Shown here one piece after another: positions 1 to 7,952 of a stretch of DNA of 64,000 nt. A program made the translations under genes and the position numbers. This DNA comes from Pseudomonas sp. B20(2017) (lineage in GTDB: Bacteria > Pseudomonadota > Gammaproteobacteria > Pseudomonadales > Pseudomonadaceae), in NCBI RefSeq assembly GCF_002113125.1, contig NZ_NEJP01000020.1:50459-114458 (forward strand), in the 5' to 3' direction. The notes beneath the pieces are model-generated. The model made no database searches, was not told the origin of the DNA, and saw nothing but the letters and a program-made list of their open reading frames with translations. Numbering within the stretch: position 1 is the first letter of the stretch; each line of letters begins with the position of its first letter.

Positions 1-377
1 CCCTGATCGAAATCATGATCGTGATTGCGATCATTGGGATCATGCTCACAATTGGCCTCCCAAGTTACAACGAATACGTGAAAAAGGGCCGCCGTGCCGA
101 CGTGGTCAGCACTTTGTCGGAACAGGCACAGATCCTCGAACGCTTCTATTCGAAGAACAACGTCTACACCGGTGTCACCGGGTTGAGCACCGGCAACGAT
201 TTCTACACCATCACGCCGACGATCACCGATCAAACCTTCCTGCTGACCGCGACCCGCAAGACCGGCACGGCCATGGCCACTGACAAGTGCGGGGATTTCA
301 CCCTCACCAACACTGGTGTCAGAAGCATGAACAACGCGACCACCGGGCTGACCACCAAGGATTGCTGGGGCCGCTGA
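1..377 (+). CDS. pilE: Type IV minor pilin PilE (5' end cut by window edge)
   Basis: The reading frame enters at base 3 with LIEIMIVIAIIGIM, the hydrophobic N-terminal helix of a type IV pilin after cleavage, including the Glu at mature position 5. About ten residues (leader peptide plus the first mature residues) lie outside the window. The C-terminal part has two Cys (in DKCGDF and KDCWGR) that form the usual disulfide loop of minor pilins. Pilins of this type are cleaved and N-methylated by PilD and help prime pilus assembly at the inner membrane. In Pseudomonas pilE closes the fimU-pilVWXY-pilE cluster next to thiO and pilSR, which is the order seen here. Assignment to PilE rather than another minor pilin rests on this context. 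Confidence 0.85.
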   Translation, partial: LIEIMIVIAIIGIMLTIGLPSYNEYVKKGRRADVVSTLSEQAQILERFYSKNNVYTGVTGLSTGNDFYTITPTITDQTFLLTATRKTGTAMATDKCGDFTLTNTGVRSMNNATTGLTTKDCWGR

Positions 378-434
378 GCCGCTTTATTTCGGGCGCCTTT
401 TGCGCCCACTGTCTTTTTTACGGTTGGATCAAAC

Positions 435-1535
435 ATGACCAGGCAACAGCAAGTGGTGATTGTCGGTGGCGGGGTGATTGGCCTGCTCACTGCGTACAAC
501 CTCGCCTCCGAGGTCGGCAGCGTGGTGCTGCTGGATCGTTCGAACGTCGGCCAGGAATCGTCCTGGGCTGGCGGCGGTATCGTCTCTCCGCTGTACCCGT
601 GGCGCTATAGCCCGGCCGTCACCGCGCTGGCGCACTGGTCGCAGGATTTTTATCCACAGCTGGGCGAGCGCCTGTTTGCCGATACCGGGGTCGACCCCGA
701 AGTGCACACCACCGGCCTGTATTGGCTGGACCTGGATGACGAAGCCGAAGCGCTGGCCTGGGCCGCGCGGGAAAACCGTCCGCTGCGGGCTGTGGATATC
801 TCCGCGGCGCATGATGCGGTGCCGGTGCTCGGTGGCGGTTTTTCCCGGGCGATTTACATGGCTGACGTGGCCAACGTGCGCAATCCGCGGCTGGTGAAGT
901 CTTTGAAAGCAGCGTTGCAGGCGCTGCCGAACGTGACGATTCACGAGCAGTGCGAAGTCAGTGGGTTCGTCCGTGAAGACGAACGGGTGGTGGGCGTGCA
1001 GACTTCAACCGGTGTGATCGCTGGCGATCAGATCGTGCTGACGGCGGGCGCATGGAGCGGAGAATTGCTCAAGACCCTGAACCTTTCCCTGCCGGTGGAG
1101 CCGGTCAAGGGCCAGATGATTCTCTACAAGTGCGCGGCGGACTTCCTGCCGAGCATGGTGCTGGCCAAGGGGCGCTACGCGATTCCGCGCCGTGACGGTC
1201 ACATTTTGATCGGCAGCACGCTGGAGCACGAAGGCTTCGACAAGACCCCGACGGACAACGCGCTGGAAAGCCTCAAGGCATCGGCGGTCGAGTTGTTGCC
1301 GGCGCTGGCCGATGCCGAAGTGGTGGGGCATTGGGCAGGGCTGCGCCCGGGTTCACCGGAAGGCATTCCTTACATAGGCCAGGTTCCGGGTTTTGATGGT
1401 CTGTGGCTGAACTGCGGGCACTACCGCAACGGGCTGGTGCTGGCGCCGGCGTCCTGTCAGTTGTTTGCCGACGTGATGCTGGGGCGTGCGCCGATCATTG
1501 ATCCGGCGCCGTATGCGCCAGTCGGACGCATCTAG
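435..1535 (+). CDS. thiO: Glycine oxidase ThiO (FAD-dependent)
   Basis: 366 residues. The N-terminus VVIVGGGVIGLLTAYNLA is a Rossmann dinucleotide-binding motif for FAD, followed by the DAO-family fold; the C-terminal GLRPGSPEGIPYIG and CGHYRNGLVLAP segments are the conserved end of the ThiO/DAO family. ThiO oxidises glycine to iminoglycine for thiazole synthesis in thiamine biosynthesis. It lies 57 bases after pilE and converges on pilR across a long inverted repeat; the same placement between the minor pilin genes and pilR is known in P. aeruginosa. The ATG at the start is the only good one before the FAD motif. Confidence 0.93.
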   Translation: MTRQQQVVIVGGGVIGLLTAYNLASEVGSVVLLDRSNVGQESSWAGGGIVSPLYPWRYSPAVTALAHWSQDFYPQLGERLFADTGVDPEVHTTGLYWLDLDDEAEALAWAARENRPLRAVDISAAHDAVPVLGGGFSRAIYMADVANVRNPRLVKSLKAALQALPNVTIHEQCEVSGFVREDERVVGVQTSTGVIAGDQIVLTAGAWSGELLKTLNLSLPVEPVKGQMILYKCAADFLPSMVLAKGRYAIPRRDGHILIGSTLEHEGFDKTPTDNALESLKASAVELLPALADAEVVGHWAGLRPGSPEGIPYIGQVPGFDGLWLNCGHYRNGLVLAPASCQLFADVMLGRAPIIDPAPYAPVGRI

Positions 1536-1566
1536 TCAGTTTTTTAGCGGTGCCTGATAAATCGCT

Positions 1567-1685
1567 TTCGCGGGCAAGTCGAATCGTCGCACCGCCGCTC
1601 CCACAGGGTACGGCGCTTTACTCAAAAGTTGAGCACGGCACAAAACTTTGGGAGCGGCGGTGCGACGATTCGACTTGCCCGCGAA
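1567..1685. repeat. 37-bp perfect inverted repeat, REP-like, between convergent thiO and pilR
   Basis: Bases 1567-1603 and 1649-1685 are perfect reverse complements (37 of 37) separated by 45 bases. The outer ends read TTCGCGGGCAAG and the inner ends GCCGCTCCCA, which resembles Pseudomonas REP ends but with a longer central part than the other REP doublets in this window. The right arm ends 8 bases before the pilR stop codon, so the folded RNA could act as a shared 3' end for both genes, although there is no T-run. Confidence 0.9.
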
Positions 1686-1692
1686 GGGGCCC

Positions 1693-3039
1693 TCAATCCA
1701 GCCCCAGTTTCTTGAGCCTGTAGCGCATCGACCGAAACGACAGGCTCAACCGCTGCGCCGCCGCCGTGCGATTCCAGCGAGTCTCTTCCAGCGCCTGCAG
1801 AATCAGTTTGCGCTCGACGCTTTCCAGATAGTCTTCGAGGTTGTCGATCTGTGTGAGGTCGGCAATGCCGCCCTCGGCGGTGCCGTTGCCTTCACTCAGG
1901 CGTAAATCCTCGGCCTCGATCGTGCGGTTTTCACACAGGGTGTGCGCCCGCTCGAGCACGTTCTCCAACTCCCGCACATTGCCCGGAAACCGGTAGTTTT
2001 TCAGCGCCTCCAGGGCATGAGGATGAAGACGTGCCGCCGGTTGCCCGGTGCCATTGGCCAGGCGCTTGAGCATATGGTCGGCCAGCGCTTCGATGTCCTC
2101 GCGACGCTCGCGCAGAGAGGGTACACGCAACTCGATCACGTTCAGCCGGTAATACAGGTCCTGACGGAAACGCTCGGCAGCCACTTCCGCGTCGAGGTCC
2201 TTGTGCGTCGCACAAAGGATGCGCACATCGACCACGGTTTCCTGCTGGCCACCGACGCTGCGCACGGCTTTTTCCTGGATCGCCCGCAGCAGCTTGACCT
2301 GCATCGGCAGCGGCAGATCCGCCACCTCATCGAGAAACAGCGTGCCGCCATGGGCCGCCTGGAACAGCCCAGGTTTATCCTCCACCGCACCGCTGAAACT
2401 GCCTTTGCGATGGCCGAAAAATTCGCTTTCCATCAACTCTGAAGGAATCGCCCCACAGTTCACCGGCACAAACGGCTGGCTGGCGCGCGGACCCTGTTCA
2501 TGAATCAGACGGGCCACCAGCTCCTTGCCGCTGCCGGACTCGCCGCTGATATAGACCGGTGCCTGGCTGCGGGCCAGTTTGTCGATCTGCTTGCGCAGGT
2601 TGCGCATCGGTGGGGAGTCGCCGAATAACCGCCGGTCGATCGAGGTGCAGACCTTGCCCGCCGCTGGCATGCGCAACGCGGAGCCGACCAGCTCGCGCAG
2701 GCGCGTCAGGTCCACCGGTTTGGTGAGGAAGTCGAAAGCCCCGGCCTTCAAGGCGTTTATCGCCGTTTCCAGGCTGCCATACGCGGTGATCATCGCCACC
2801 GGCAGTTGTGGATAGCGCTGCTGAATATGCTGCACCAGATCCAGTCCGGTGCCGTCTGGCAGGCGCATGTCGGTCAGGCACAGATCGAAGGCCTCACGAT
2901 GCAGCAGCGCTTGGGCTTCATTGAGATTACGTGCGCTGAAGGTGTCGAGTTTCATCCGTCCCAGGGTGATTTCCAGGAGTTCGCGGATATCCGGCTCGTC
3001 GTCGACGATGAGGATTTTTTGCCGTGGGCTCGTGTTCAA
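1693..3039 (-). CDS. pilR: PilR, sigma-54-dependent response regulator of pilin expression
   Basis: 448 residues from a TTG start (3039-3037) that overlaps the pilS stop codon; this start gives MNTSPRQKILIVDDEPD. The frame stays open upstream to an ATG at 3129, but that would lie deep inside pilS and add 30 residues not expected for the family. Receiver domain at about 8-120 with phosphoacceptor Asp57 (CLTDMRLPDG); AAA+ domain with Walker A GESGSGKE; the sigma-54 contact loop reads GSFSGA instead of GAFTGA; C-terminal Fis-type helix-turn-helix ending RYRLKKLGLD. PilR activates pilA, whose promoter in this window is of the -24/-12 type. It forms an operon with pilS. Confidence 0.95.
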   Translation of the reverse strand: MNTSPRQKILIVDDEPDIRELLEITLGRMKLDTFSARNLNEAQALLHREAFDLCLTDMRLPDGTGLDLVQHIQQRYPQLPVAMITAYGSLETAINALKAGAFDFLTKPVDLTRLRELVGSALRMPAAGKVCTSIDRRLFGDSPPMRNLRKQIDKLARSQAPVYISGESGSGKELVARLIHEQGPRASQPFVPVNCGAIPSELMESEFFGHRKGSFSGAVEDKPGLFQAAHGGTLFLDEVADLPLPMQVKLLRAIQEKAVRSVGGQQETVVDVRILCATHKDLDAEVAAERFRQDLYYRLNVIELRVPSLRERREDIEALADHMLKRLANGTGQPAARLHPHALEALKNYRFPGNVRELENVLERAHTLCENRTIEAEDLRLSEGNGTAEGGIADLTQIDNLEDYLESVERKLILQALEETRWNRTAAAQRLSLSFRSMRYRLKKLGLD

Positions 3040-4646
3040 CTTTGTTTCCGTCCGTGAGCAAAGGTGATGCGAAAGCAGCCGCCGCCTTGGCGTGATTTGA
3101 AGTCTAGGCGCGCTTGATTGCTTTCGCACAGCTCACGGGACAGATAAAGCCCAAGGCCGGTGCCCTGGCTGCTGGTGGTAAAGAACGGTTCGAACAGGTG
3201 GGCCTGCTGATCCAGCGGTACGCCAGGGCCATTGTCCTGCACCTCGAGCACGGCCAGCGTGCTTTCGGGGTCGATCAGCAGCGTCAGCCAGACCTCGGCC
3301 GGATCGTGCAAAAGGGCGCTGTGGCGCCAGCCGTTGCGTAACAGATTGTCGAGAATCTGCGTGAGCTGGCCAGGATCCATCAGCGTGCGAAAATCCCCCG
3401 GACCGATGTGCAGGTGAATGTGCTGGCGCTCGCCGGCCTGTTCGCGGCTCTCGTTGACGAACTGCTCCAGCCACGGCTTGAGATCCAGCCGTTGCGGTGC
3501 GCTCTGCTGGCGGCGGGACAGTTGCAGGACGTTTTCGATGACTCGGTTCATGCGTTGGGAGTGGTCTTGAATGATCTGCGTCAGACGCCGATCCGCGCCG
3601 TCGAGTTCCTCCGATTCCTGCAACAGCTGCGCGGCATGACTGATGGCCCCCAGCGGATTGCGGATTTCATGGGCGATACCGGCGGTCAGCCGGCCCAGCG
3701 CGGCGAGTTTCAATTGCTGGGCCTGCTGGGCGATCTGTGCGAGGTCTTCGAGAAATACCAGGGTCTGGCGGTTCGGACTCTGTTCCAGCGCAATGAAGCT
3801 CGGTTGCAGCTCCACGCCGTTGCCGCCGATCTTCAGGCTTTGCGGGCGCAGCGTCGGGTTGTTCAGCCACAGTTGCAGGCGCTCGACCAATGCGCTCGAG
3901 TACTCGTCGATCAACTCGCCTTCAAGGTGTGCCTGGCCCAGCAGGGTCTTGGCGCTGTGGTTGGCCAGTTGCACCCGGCGCTGTTCGTCGAGCACCAGAA
4001 TGCCGGTGCGCATGCGTTGCAGGATCAGCGTGTTGAGGGTTTCGAGCCCCACGACTTCGCTGGCGCGCTGCTCGGCCAGGTTCTCGCTGACCTCCAGACG
4101 GCGCATCAATCCTTGCACCAGCAATGACGCCGCGAAGCAGAGGGCGCCGAGTGTGCCGGCCTGGAGATAATCGTTGGCGCTCAGGGGATGGCTGAAACTC
4201 AGCAGAAAGCTGAGCCCGACGATGCCGAGGGTGGCGATGGCGGCGATCAGCAAACCGATGCGTCGTCGCAGTAAGGTATTGCTGATCGCCACCGAGACAA
4301 TCAGCAAGTTACCGATCGCGCTGGCCACGCCGCCCGCCGCATAGAACACGCCACACAGCAGCAGGATGTCGACCAGTGCCAGGCCGAACAACTGGGCGGG
4401 GCGGCGGATGTTCTCGAGGAACACCACCAGCAGGATGTTCAGCACCAGGTACAACCAGCTGCCATTGCGCAGCAGTTCGTCGTTGGTGGAGGTGAGCAGC
4501 CGGTTGTCCATGTTGCTGGAGATCAGCAACACCAGGGTGATGCCGACACTCAAACGGTACAGATGATAGAGGCGCAGCAGTCGCTGGGCCTGTTTGCTGT
4601 CGGCGTTGTCGGCCTCAGCGATCACTGGAACCTGGGCCTTGCTCAA
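3036..4646 (-). CDS. pilS: PilS, membrane sensor histidine kinase
   Basis: 536 residues. Six hydrophobic segments lie between about 33 and 180, followed by a PAS-like region (about 200-300), a HisKA dimerisation helix with His326 in GIAHEIRNPLGAISH, and an ATPase domain with DNGPGV and GTGLGLYLSRE. In the family, PilS senses pilin subunits in the inner membrane and controls phosphorylation of PilR. The gene overlaps pilR at its 3' end and the small PP0621-type gene at its 5' end by 32 bases, so all three are likely cotranscribed. Confidence 0.95.
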   Translation of the reverse strand: MSKAQVPVIAEADNADSKQAQRLLRLYHLYRLSVGITLVLLISSNMDNRLLTSTNDELLRNGSWLYLVLNILLVVFLENIRRPAQLFGLALVDILLLCGVFYAAGGVASAIGNLLIVSVAISNTLLRRRIGLLIAAIATLGIVGLSFLLSFSHPLSANDYLQAGTLGALCFAASLLVQGLMRRLEVSENLAEQRASEVVGLETLNTLILQRMRTGILVLDEQRRVQLANHSAKTLLGQAHLEGELIDEYSSALVERLQLWLNNPTLRPQSLKIGGNGVELQPSFIALEQSPNRQTLVFLEDLAQIAQQAQQLKLAALGRLTAGIAHEIRNPLGAISHAAQLLQESEELDGADRRLTQIIQDHSQRMNRVIENVLQLSRRQQSAPQRLDLKPWLEQFVNESREQAGERQHIHLHIGPGDFRTLMDPGQLTQILDNLLRNGWRHSALLHDPAEVWLTLLIDPESTLAVLEVQDNGPGVPLDQQAHLFEPFFTTSSQGTGLGLYLSRELCESNQARLDFKSRQGGGCFRITFAHGRKQS

Positions 4647-4848
4647 GGTGAGCCTGGCTGCAATACCACTGTTGTTGAAGGTTCAGCGCACGGTCGCGGG
4701 GCAAGTGCACGCCGCAGTGGGCGCAGCGCACCATCGGCGCAGCATCCTGTTCGCGGGGCGATTGGACGGACGAGGCGGGGGCCTTGAATTTGCGCCACAA
4801 CCAGACAGCAGCGGCGATCAAGGCAATCCAGAACAGTAAACGAAGCAT
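4615..4848 (-). CDS. PP0621-family small membrane protein
   Basis: 77 residues. One N-terminal transmembrane helix (LLFWIALIAAAVWLWRKF) is followed by a short linker and a treble-clef-like zinc site with Cys in MVRCAHCGVHLP and YCSQAH. It is the conserved small gene found upstream of pilS in Pseudomonas. Its 3' end overlaps the start of pilS by 32 bases, which suggests translational coupling. No function is established. The Cys pairs suggest metal binding (inference). Confidence 0.85.
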   Translation of the reverse strand: MLRLLFWIALIAAAVWLWRKFKAPASSVQSPREQDAAPMVRCAHCGVHLPRDRALNLQQQWYCSQAHLEQGPGSSDR

Positions 4849-4924
4849 GATGGGCGGCTTTTCGGCTAATGATTCGGCAGTTTAGCCAAGGACCCGACAA
4901 GCGCACAGCCCAATCACACGCCGC

Positions 4925-4956
4925 AAAAAAAGGGAGATCCGAAGATCTCCCTTTTT
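4925..4956 (-). terminator. Rho-independent terminator 3' of bamD
   Basis: Nine-base-pair stem AGGGAGATC / GATCTCCCT with a CGAA tetraloop, flanked by an A-run on the left and a T-run on the right, so it can work in both directions. It follows the bamD stop by 16 bases on the minus strand. Confidence 0.9.
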
Positions 4957-4972
4957 GGCATCACCGCAGTGA

Positions 4973-5989
4973 TCAGTCGAACAGACCGAAGGTCATGTAA
5001 CTGAAGATGGAACGGTCGCTGTCGCTCGACTCCGGTTCCGGCTCTTCGATCACGTCGCCGTTTTCGTCTTTTGGCTTGAGTTCGTTCGGGATCGCGTCTT
5101 TTGCGTCCTGGAACTGCTTCTGCACGTCCTGGTTGGCGCGGGTCTCTCCCGGCGGCAGCGGCGGACGGGATTCGATCAGGCCCAGAGTGGCCTTGCTCAG
5201 GAACGAACGGTTGTCGGCTTCGGCGACCCGTGGCACGAACTGGCCGTCTTGCAGGCTCGGGTGATTCGGGTAGTTGAGTTTCAGGGTTTCCAGGCTGGTG
5301 GCTGCGAGGTCGTCCAGATGCAGGCGCTGGTAGGCTTCGGTCATCACCGCCAGGCCGTCGCCGACCGATGGGGTTTCCTGGAAGTTTTCAACTACGTAAC
5401 GACCACGGTTGGCGGCAGCAACATAGGCCTGACGGGTCAGGTAGTAGTCGGCCACGTGGATTTCGTACGCGGCCAGCAGGTTGCGCAGGTAGATCATGCG
5501 CTGCTTGGCGTCCGGCGCGTAGCGGCTGTTCGGGTAGCGGCTGGTCAGCTGGGCGAACTCATTGTAGGAGTCGCGAGCGGCACCCGGGTCACGCTTGGTC
5601 ATGTCCAGCGGCAGGAAGCGCGCCAGCAGGCCGACGTCCTGGTCGAACGAGGTCAGGCCCTTGAGGTAGTAGGCGTAATCCACGTTCGGGTGCTGCGGAT
5701 GCAGGCGAATGAAACGCTCGGCGGCGGACTTTGCAGCTTCCGGCTCGGCGTTCTTGTAGTTGGCGTAGATCAGCTCCAACTGCGCCTGATCGGCATAGCG
5801 ACCGAACGGATAACGCGACTCCAGAGCCTTCAGCTTGGCTGTGGCGCTGGTGTAGCTGTTGTTGTCCAGGTCCTGTTGAGCCTGCTGGTACAGCTCGGCT
5901 TCACTCAGGTTTTCGTCTACGACTTCCTTCGATGAGCAAGCAGCGGTCAATGCGAGGATGGCGATCAGCAGCAGGTGTTTCACTTGCAT
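4973..5989 (-). CDS. bamD: BamD, outer-membrane assembly lipoprotein
   Basis: 338 residues from the ATG at 5989; an upstream in-frame ATG at 6094 is rejected because the lipoprotein signal must be N-terminal. Signal peptide MQVKHLLLIAILALTAACSS ends in a lipobox with the acylated Cys at residue 18. TPR-like helices follow (ELYQQAQQDLDNNSY, then LKALESRYPFGRYADQAQLEL). BamD is the essential partner of BamA for inserting outer-membrane beta-barrels. Divergent from rluD, as in other pseudomonads. Confidence 0.95.
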   Translation of the reverse strand: MQVKHLLLIAILALTAACSSKEVVDENLSEAELYQQAQQDLDNNSYTSATAKLKALESRYPFGRYADQAQLELIYANYKNAEPEAAKSAAERFIRLHPQHPNVDYAYYLKGLTSFDQDVGLLARFLPLDMTKRDPGAARDSYNEFAQLTSRYPNSRYAPDAKQRMIYLRNLLAAYEIHVADYYLTRQAYVAAANRGRYVVENFQETPSVGDGLAVMTEAYQRLHLDDLAATSLETLKLNYPNHPSLQDGQFVPRVAEADNRSFLSKATLGLIESRPPLPPGETRANQDVQKQFQDAKDAIPNELKPKDENGDVIEEPEPESSDSDRSIFSYMTFGLFD

Positions 5990-6141
5990 GGCGGCTTGCG
6001 TCCCTATGACGGCCGCTGTCTTGGGCGGGGCCGTCCTGTTATGATGAGCGCCCCGTTGAAAAGCCCCGGGGCAAAAGACGCCGTATTTAACCACAAGCGC
6101 GCAGCCGAAACCAAAGGCTGTAGCCGACGCCCAGTCCGAGC

Positions 6142-7104
6142 ATGTCCGATAAAATTGAACTTCGCGCAGAGGTGCCGTCCGAATTGGGCGGCCAACGCCT
6201 CGATCAAGTCGCCGCCCAACTCTTCGCCGAGCACTCGCGCTCGCGCCTTTCCGCCTGGATCAAAGAAGGTCGCCTGACTGTGGACGGGGCGGTCATCCGC
6301 CCGCGCGACATCGTTCATGGCGGTGCCATCCTTGAACTCACTGCCGAGCAAGAGGCCCAGGGTGAATGGGTCGCTCAGGACATCGAACTCGACATCGTCT
6401 ATGAAGACGACGACATTCTGGTGATCAACAAGCCTGCGGGCCTGGTGGTGCACCCGGCTGCCGGTCACGCTGATGGCACCTTGCTCAACGCCTTGCTGCA
6501 CCACGTGCCGGACATCATCAATGTCCCGCGCGCTGGTATCGTGCATCGTCTGGACAAGGACACCACCGGTCTGATGGTGGTGGCCAAGACCATTCAGGCG
6601 CAGACCAAGCTGGTCGCGCAGCTGCAAAGCCGCAGCGTCAGCCGGATCTACGAGTGCATCGTGATCGGCGTGGTGACCGCCGGCGGCAAGATCAACGCCC
6701 CGATCGGCCGTCACGGCCAGCAGCGCCAGCGCATGGCGGTGATGGAAGGCGGCAAGCCGGCTGTCAGCCACTATCGCGTGCTGGAGCGCTTCCGTTCCCA
6801 CACCCATGTACGGGTGAAGCTGGAAACCGGTCGTACTCACCAGATCCGCGTACACATGGCGCACATCAACTTCCCGTTGGTCGGCGACCCGGCATACGGC
6901 GGTCGTTTCCGCATTCCGCCGGCCGCGAGCCAGACCATGGTCGAATCCCTCAAGCACTTCCCGCGTCAGGCCCTGCACGCGCGGTTCCTCGAGCTGGATC
7001 ATCCGACCACCGGTGAGCGCATGAGCTGGGAATCGCCGCTGCCGGAAGATCTGGTGTGGCTGCTGACCCTGCTCAAGCAGGATCGCGAGGCATTCGTCGG
7101 ATGA
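6142..7104 (+). CDS. rluD: 23S rRNA pseudouridine synthase RluD
   Basis: 320 residues. An N-terminal S4 RNA-binding domain (about 16-80, RLDQVAAQLF) is followed by the RluA-family catalytic domain with HRLDKDTTGL, giving catalytic Asp138. In this family RluD makes the three pseudouridines of helix 69 in the large ribosomal subunit. The stop codon overlaps the start of pgeF (ATGA), so the two are coupled. Confidence 0.95.
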   Translation: MSDKIELRAEVPSELGGQRLDQVAAQLFAEHSRSRLSAWIKEGRLTVDGAVIRPRDIVHGGAILELTAEQEAQGEWVAQDIELDIVYEDDDILVINKPAGLVVHPAAGHADGTLLNALLHHVPDIINVPRAGIVHRLDKDTTGLMVVAKTIQAQTKLVAQLQSRSVSRIYECIVIGVVTAGGKINAPIGRHGQQRQRMAVMEGGKPAVSHYRVLERFRSHTHVRVKLETGRTHQIRVHMAHINFPLVGDPAYGGRFRIPPAASQTMVESLKHFPRQALHARFLELDHPTTGERMSWESPLPEDLVWLLTLLKQDREAFVG

Positions 7105-7823
7105 ACTGGCTGACGCCGGACTGGCCCGCGCCGGCCAGCGTCAAGGCCTGTGTCACCACCCGCGAGGGCGGCGTCAGCGAGGCGCCGTTCGACAGCCTCA
7201 ACCTGGGCGATCATGTCGATGACCGTCCGGAGGCTGTTGCCGAAAACCGTCGGCGTCTGACCGAACGCTTCTCTATAAAGCCTGCCTGGCTGCAGCAAGT
7301 GCACGGGATTGCCGTGGCGTATGCGGATCCGTCCGTGGTGGCCACGGCGGATGCCAGCTGGACGGCGACACCCGGTATCGCCTGTGCGGCGATGACCGCC
7401 GATTGCCTGCCAGCGCTGTTCTGCGACCGTGCTGGTACTCGCGTGGCAGCGGCGCACGCCGGTTGGCGAGGGCTGGCGGCCGGCGTGCTGGAAGCCACCC
7501 TCGACAGTCTGGATGTGCCTGCCGAAGACATTCTGGTCTGGCTCGGCCCCGCCATCGGCCCGCAAGCCTTTGAAGTCGGCCCGGAAGTCCGGGACGTCTT
7601 CATCAATCAATTGCCCGAAGCCGAGACAGCCTTTGTCCCGAGCCACAACGCTGGCAAGTTCATGGCCGACATCTATAAGCTGGCGCGACTGCGTCTGGCG
7701 GTCCGCGGTGTCACCGCTGTTTATGGTGGCGGTTTCTGTACCGTGACCGATCCGCGCTTCTTTTCTTATCGCCGGGCGTCACGCACCGGTCGCTTTGCCT
7801 CCTTAATCTGGCTTACCCGCTAA
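7101..7823 (+). CDS. pgeF: PgeF/YfiH purine nucleoside phosphorylase-like enzyme
   Basis: 240 residues from the ATG at 7101 that overlaps the rluD stop as ATGA. An upstream in-frame ATG at 7056 lies inside rluD and is not used. The conserved metal and substrate motifs of the laccase-domain (DUF152) family are present: TADCLPALFCD, AAAHAGWRGL and the C-terminal GGGFCTVTDPRFFSYRR. E. coli YfiH was linked to editing of peptidoglycan precursors, and related proteins have purine nucleoside phosphorylase activity. Confidence 0.9.
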   Translation: MNWLTPDWPAPASVKACVTTREGGVSEAPFDSLNLGDHVDDRPEAVAENRRRLTERFSIKPAWLQQVHGIAVAYADPSVVATADASWTATPGIACAAMTADCLPALFCDRAGTRVAAAHAGWRGLAAGVLEATLDSLDVPAEDILVWLGPAIGPQAFEVGPEVRDVFINQLPEAETAFVPSHNAGKFMADIYKLARLRLAVRGVTAVYGGGFCTVTDPRFFSYRRASRTGRFASLIWLTR

Positions 7824-7852
7824 ACTCTCTGATCTGCATCAACTCCCTGACG

Positions 7853-7880
7853 CTTGAATCTTCCAGAATCGACCGCATCT
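7853..7880 (+). promoter_or_regulatory. Sigma-32 (heat-shock) promoter of clpB
   Basis: CTTGAAT (7853-7859), 13 bases, then CCGCATCT (7873-7880). The RpoH consensus is CTTGAAA and CCCCATNT with 13-15 bases between, so there is one mismatch in each half. It lies 72 bases upstream of the clpB ATG, as expected for a heat-shock gene. Confidence 0.8.
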
Positions 7881-7952
7881 ATAGCGGTATCTGGCAGGTT
7901 TCTTTATTCAGGACGGTTTTCAGGTCCGGCCTGCTCAAAAGGAAGGTGACCC

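Noticed and set aside
650..658. DnaA box TTATCCACA (also at 44491-44499)
   Set aside because: Single boxes inside coding sequence, with no cluster or AT-rich unwinding region; not an origin.
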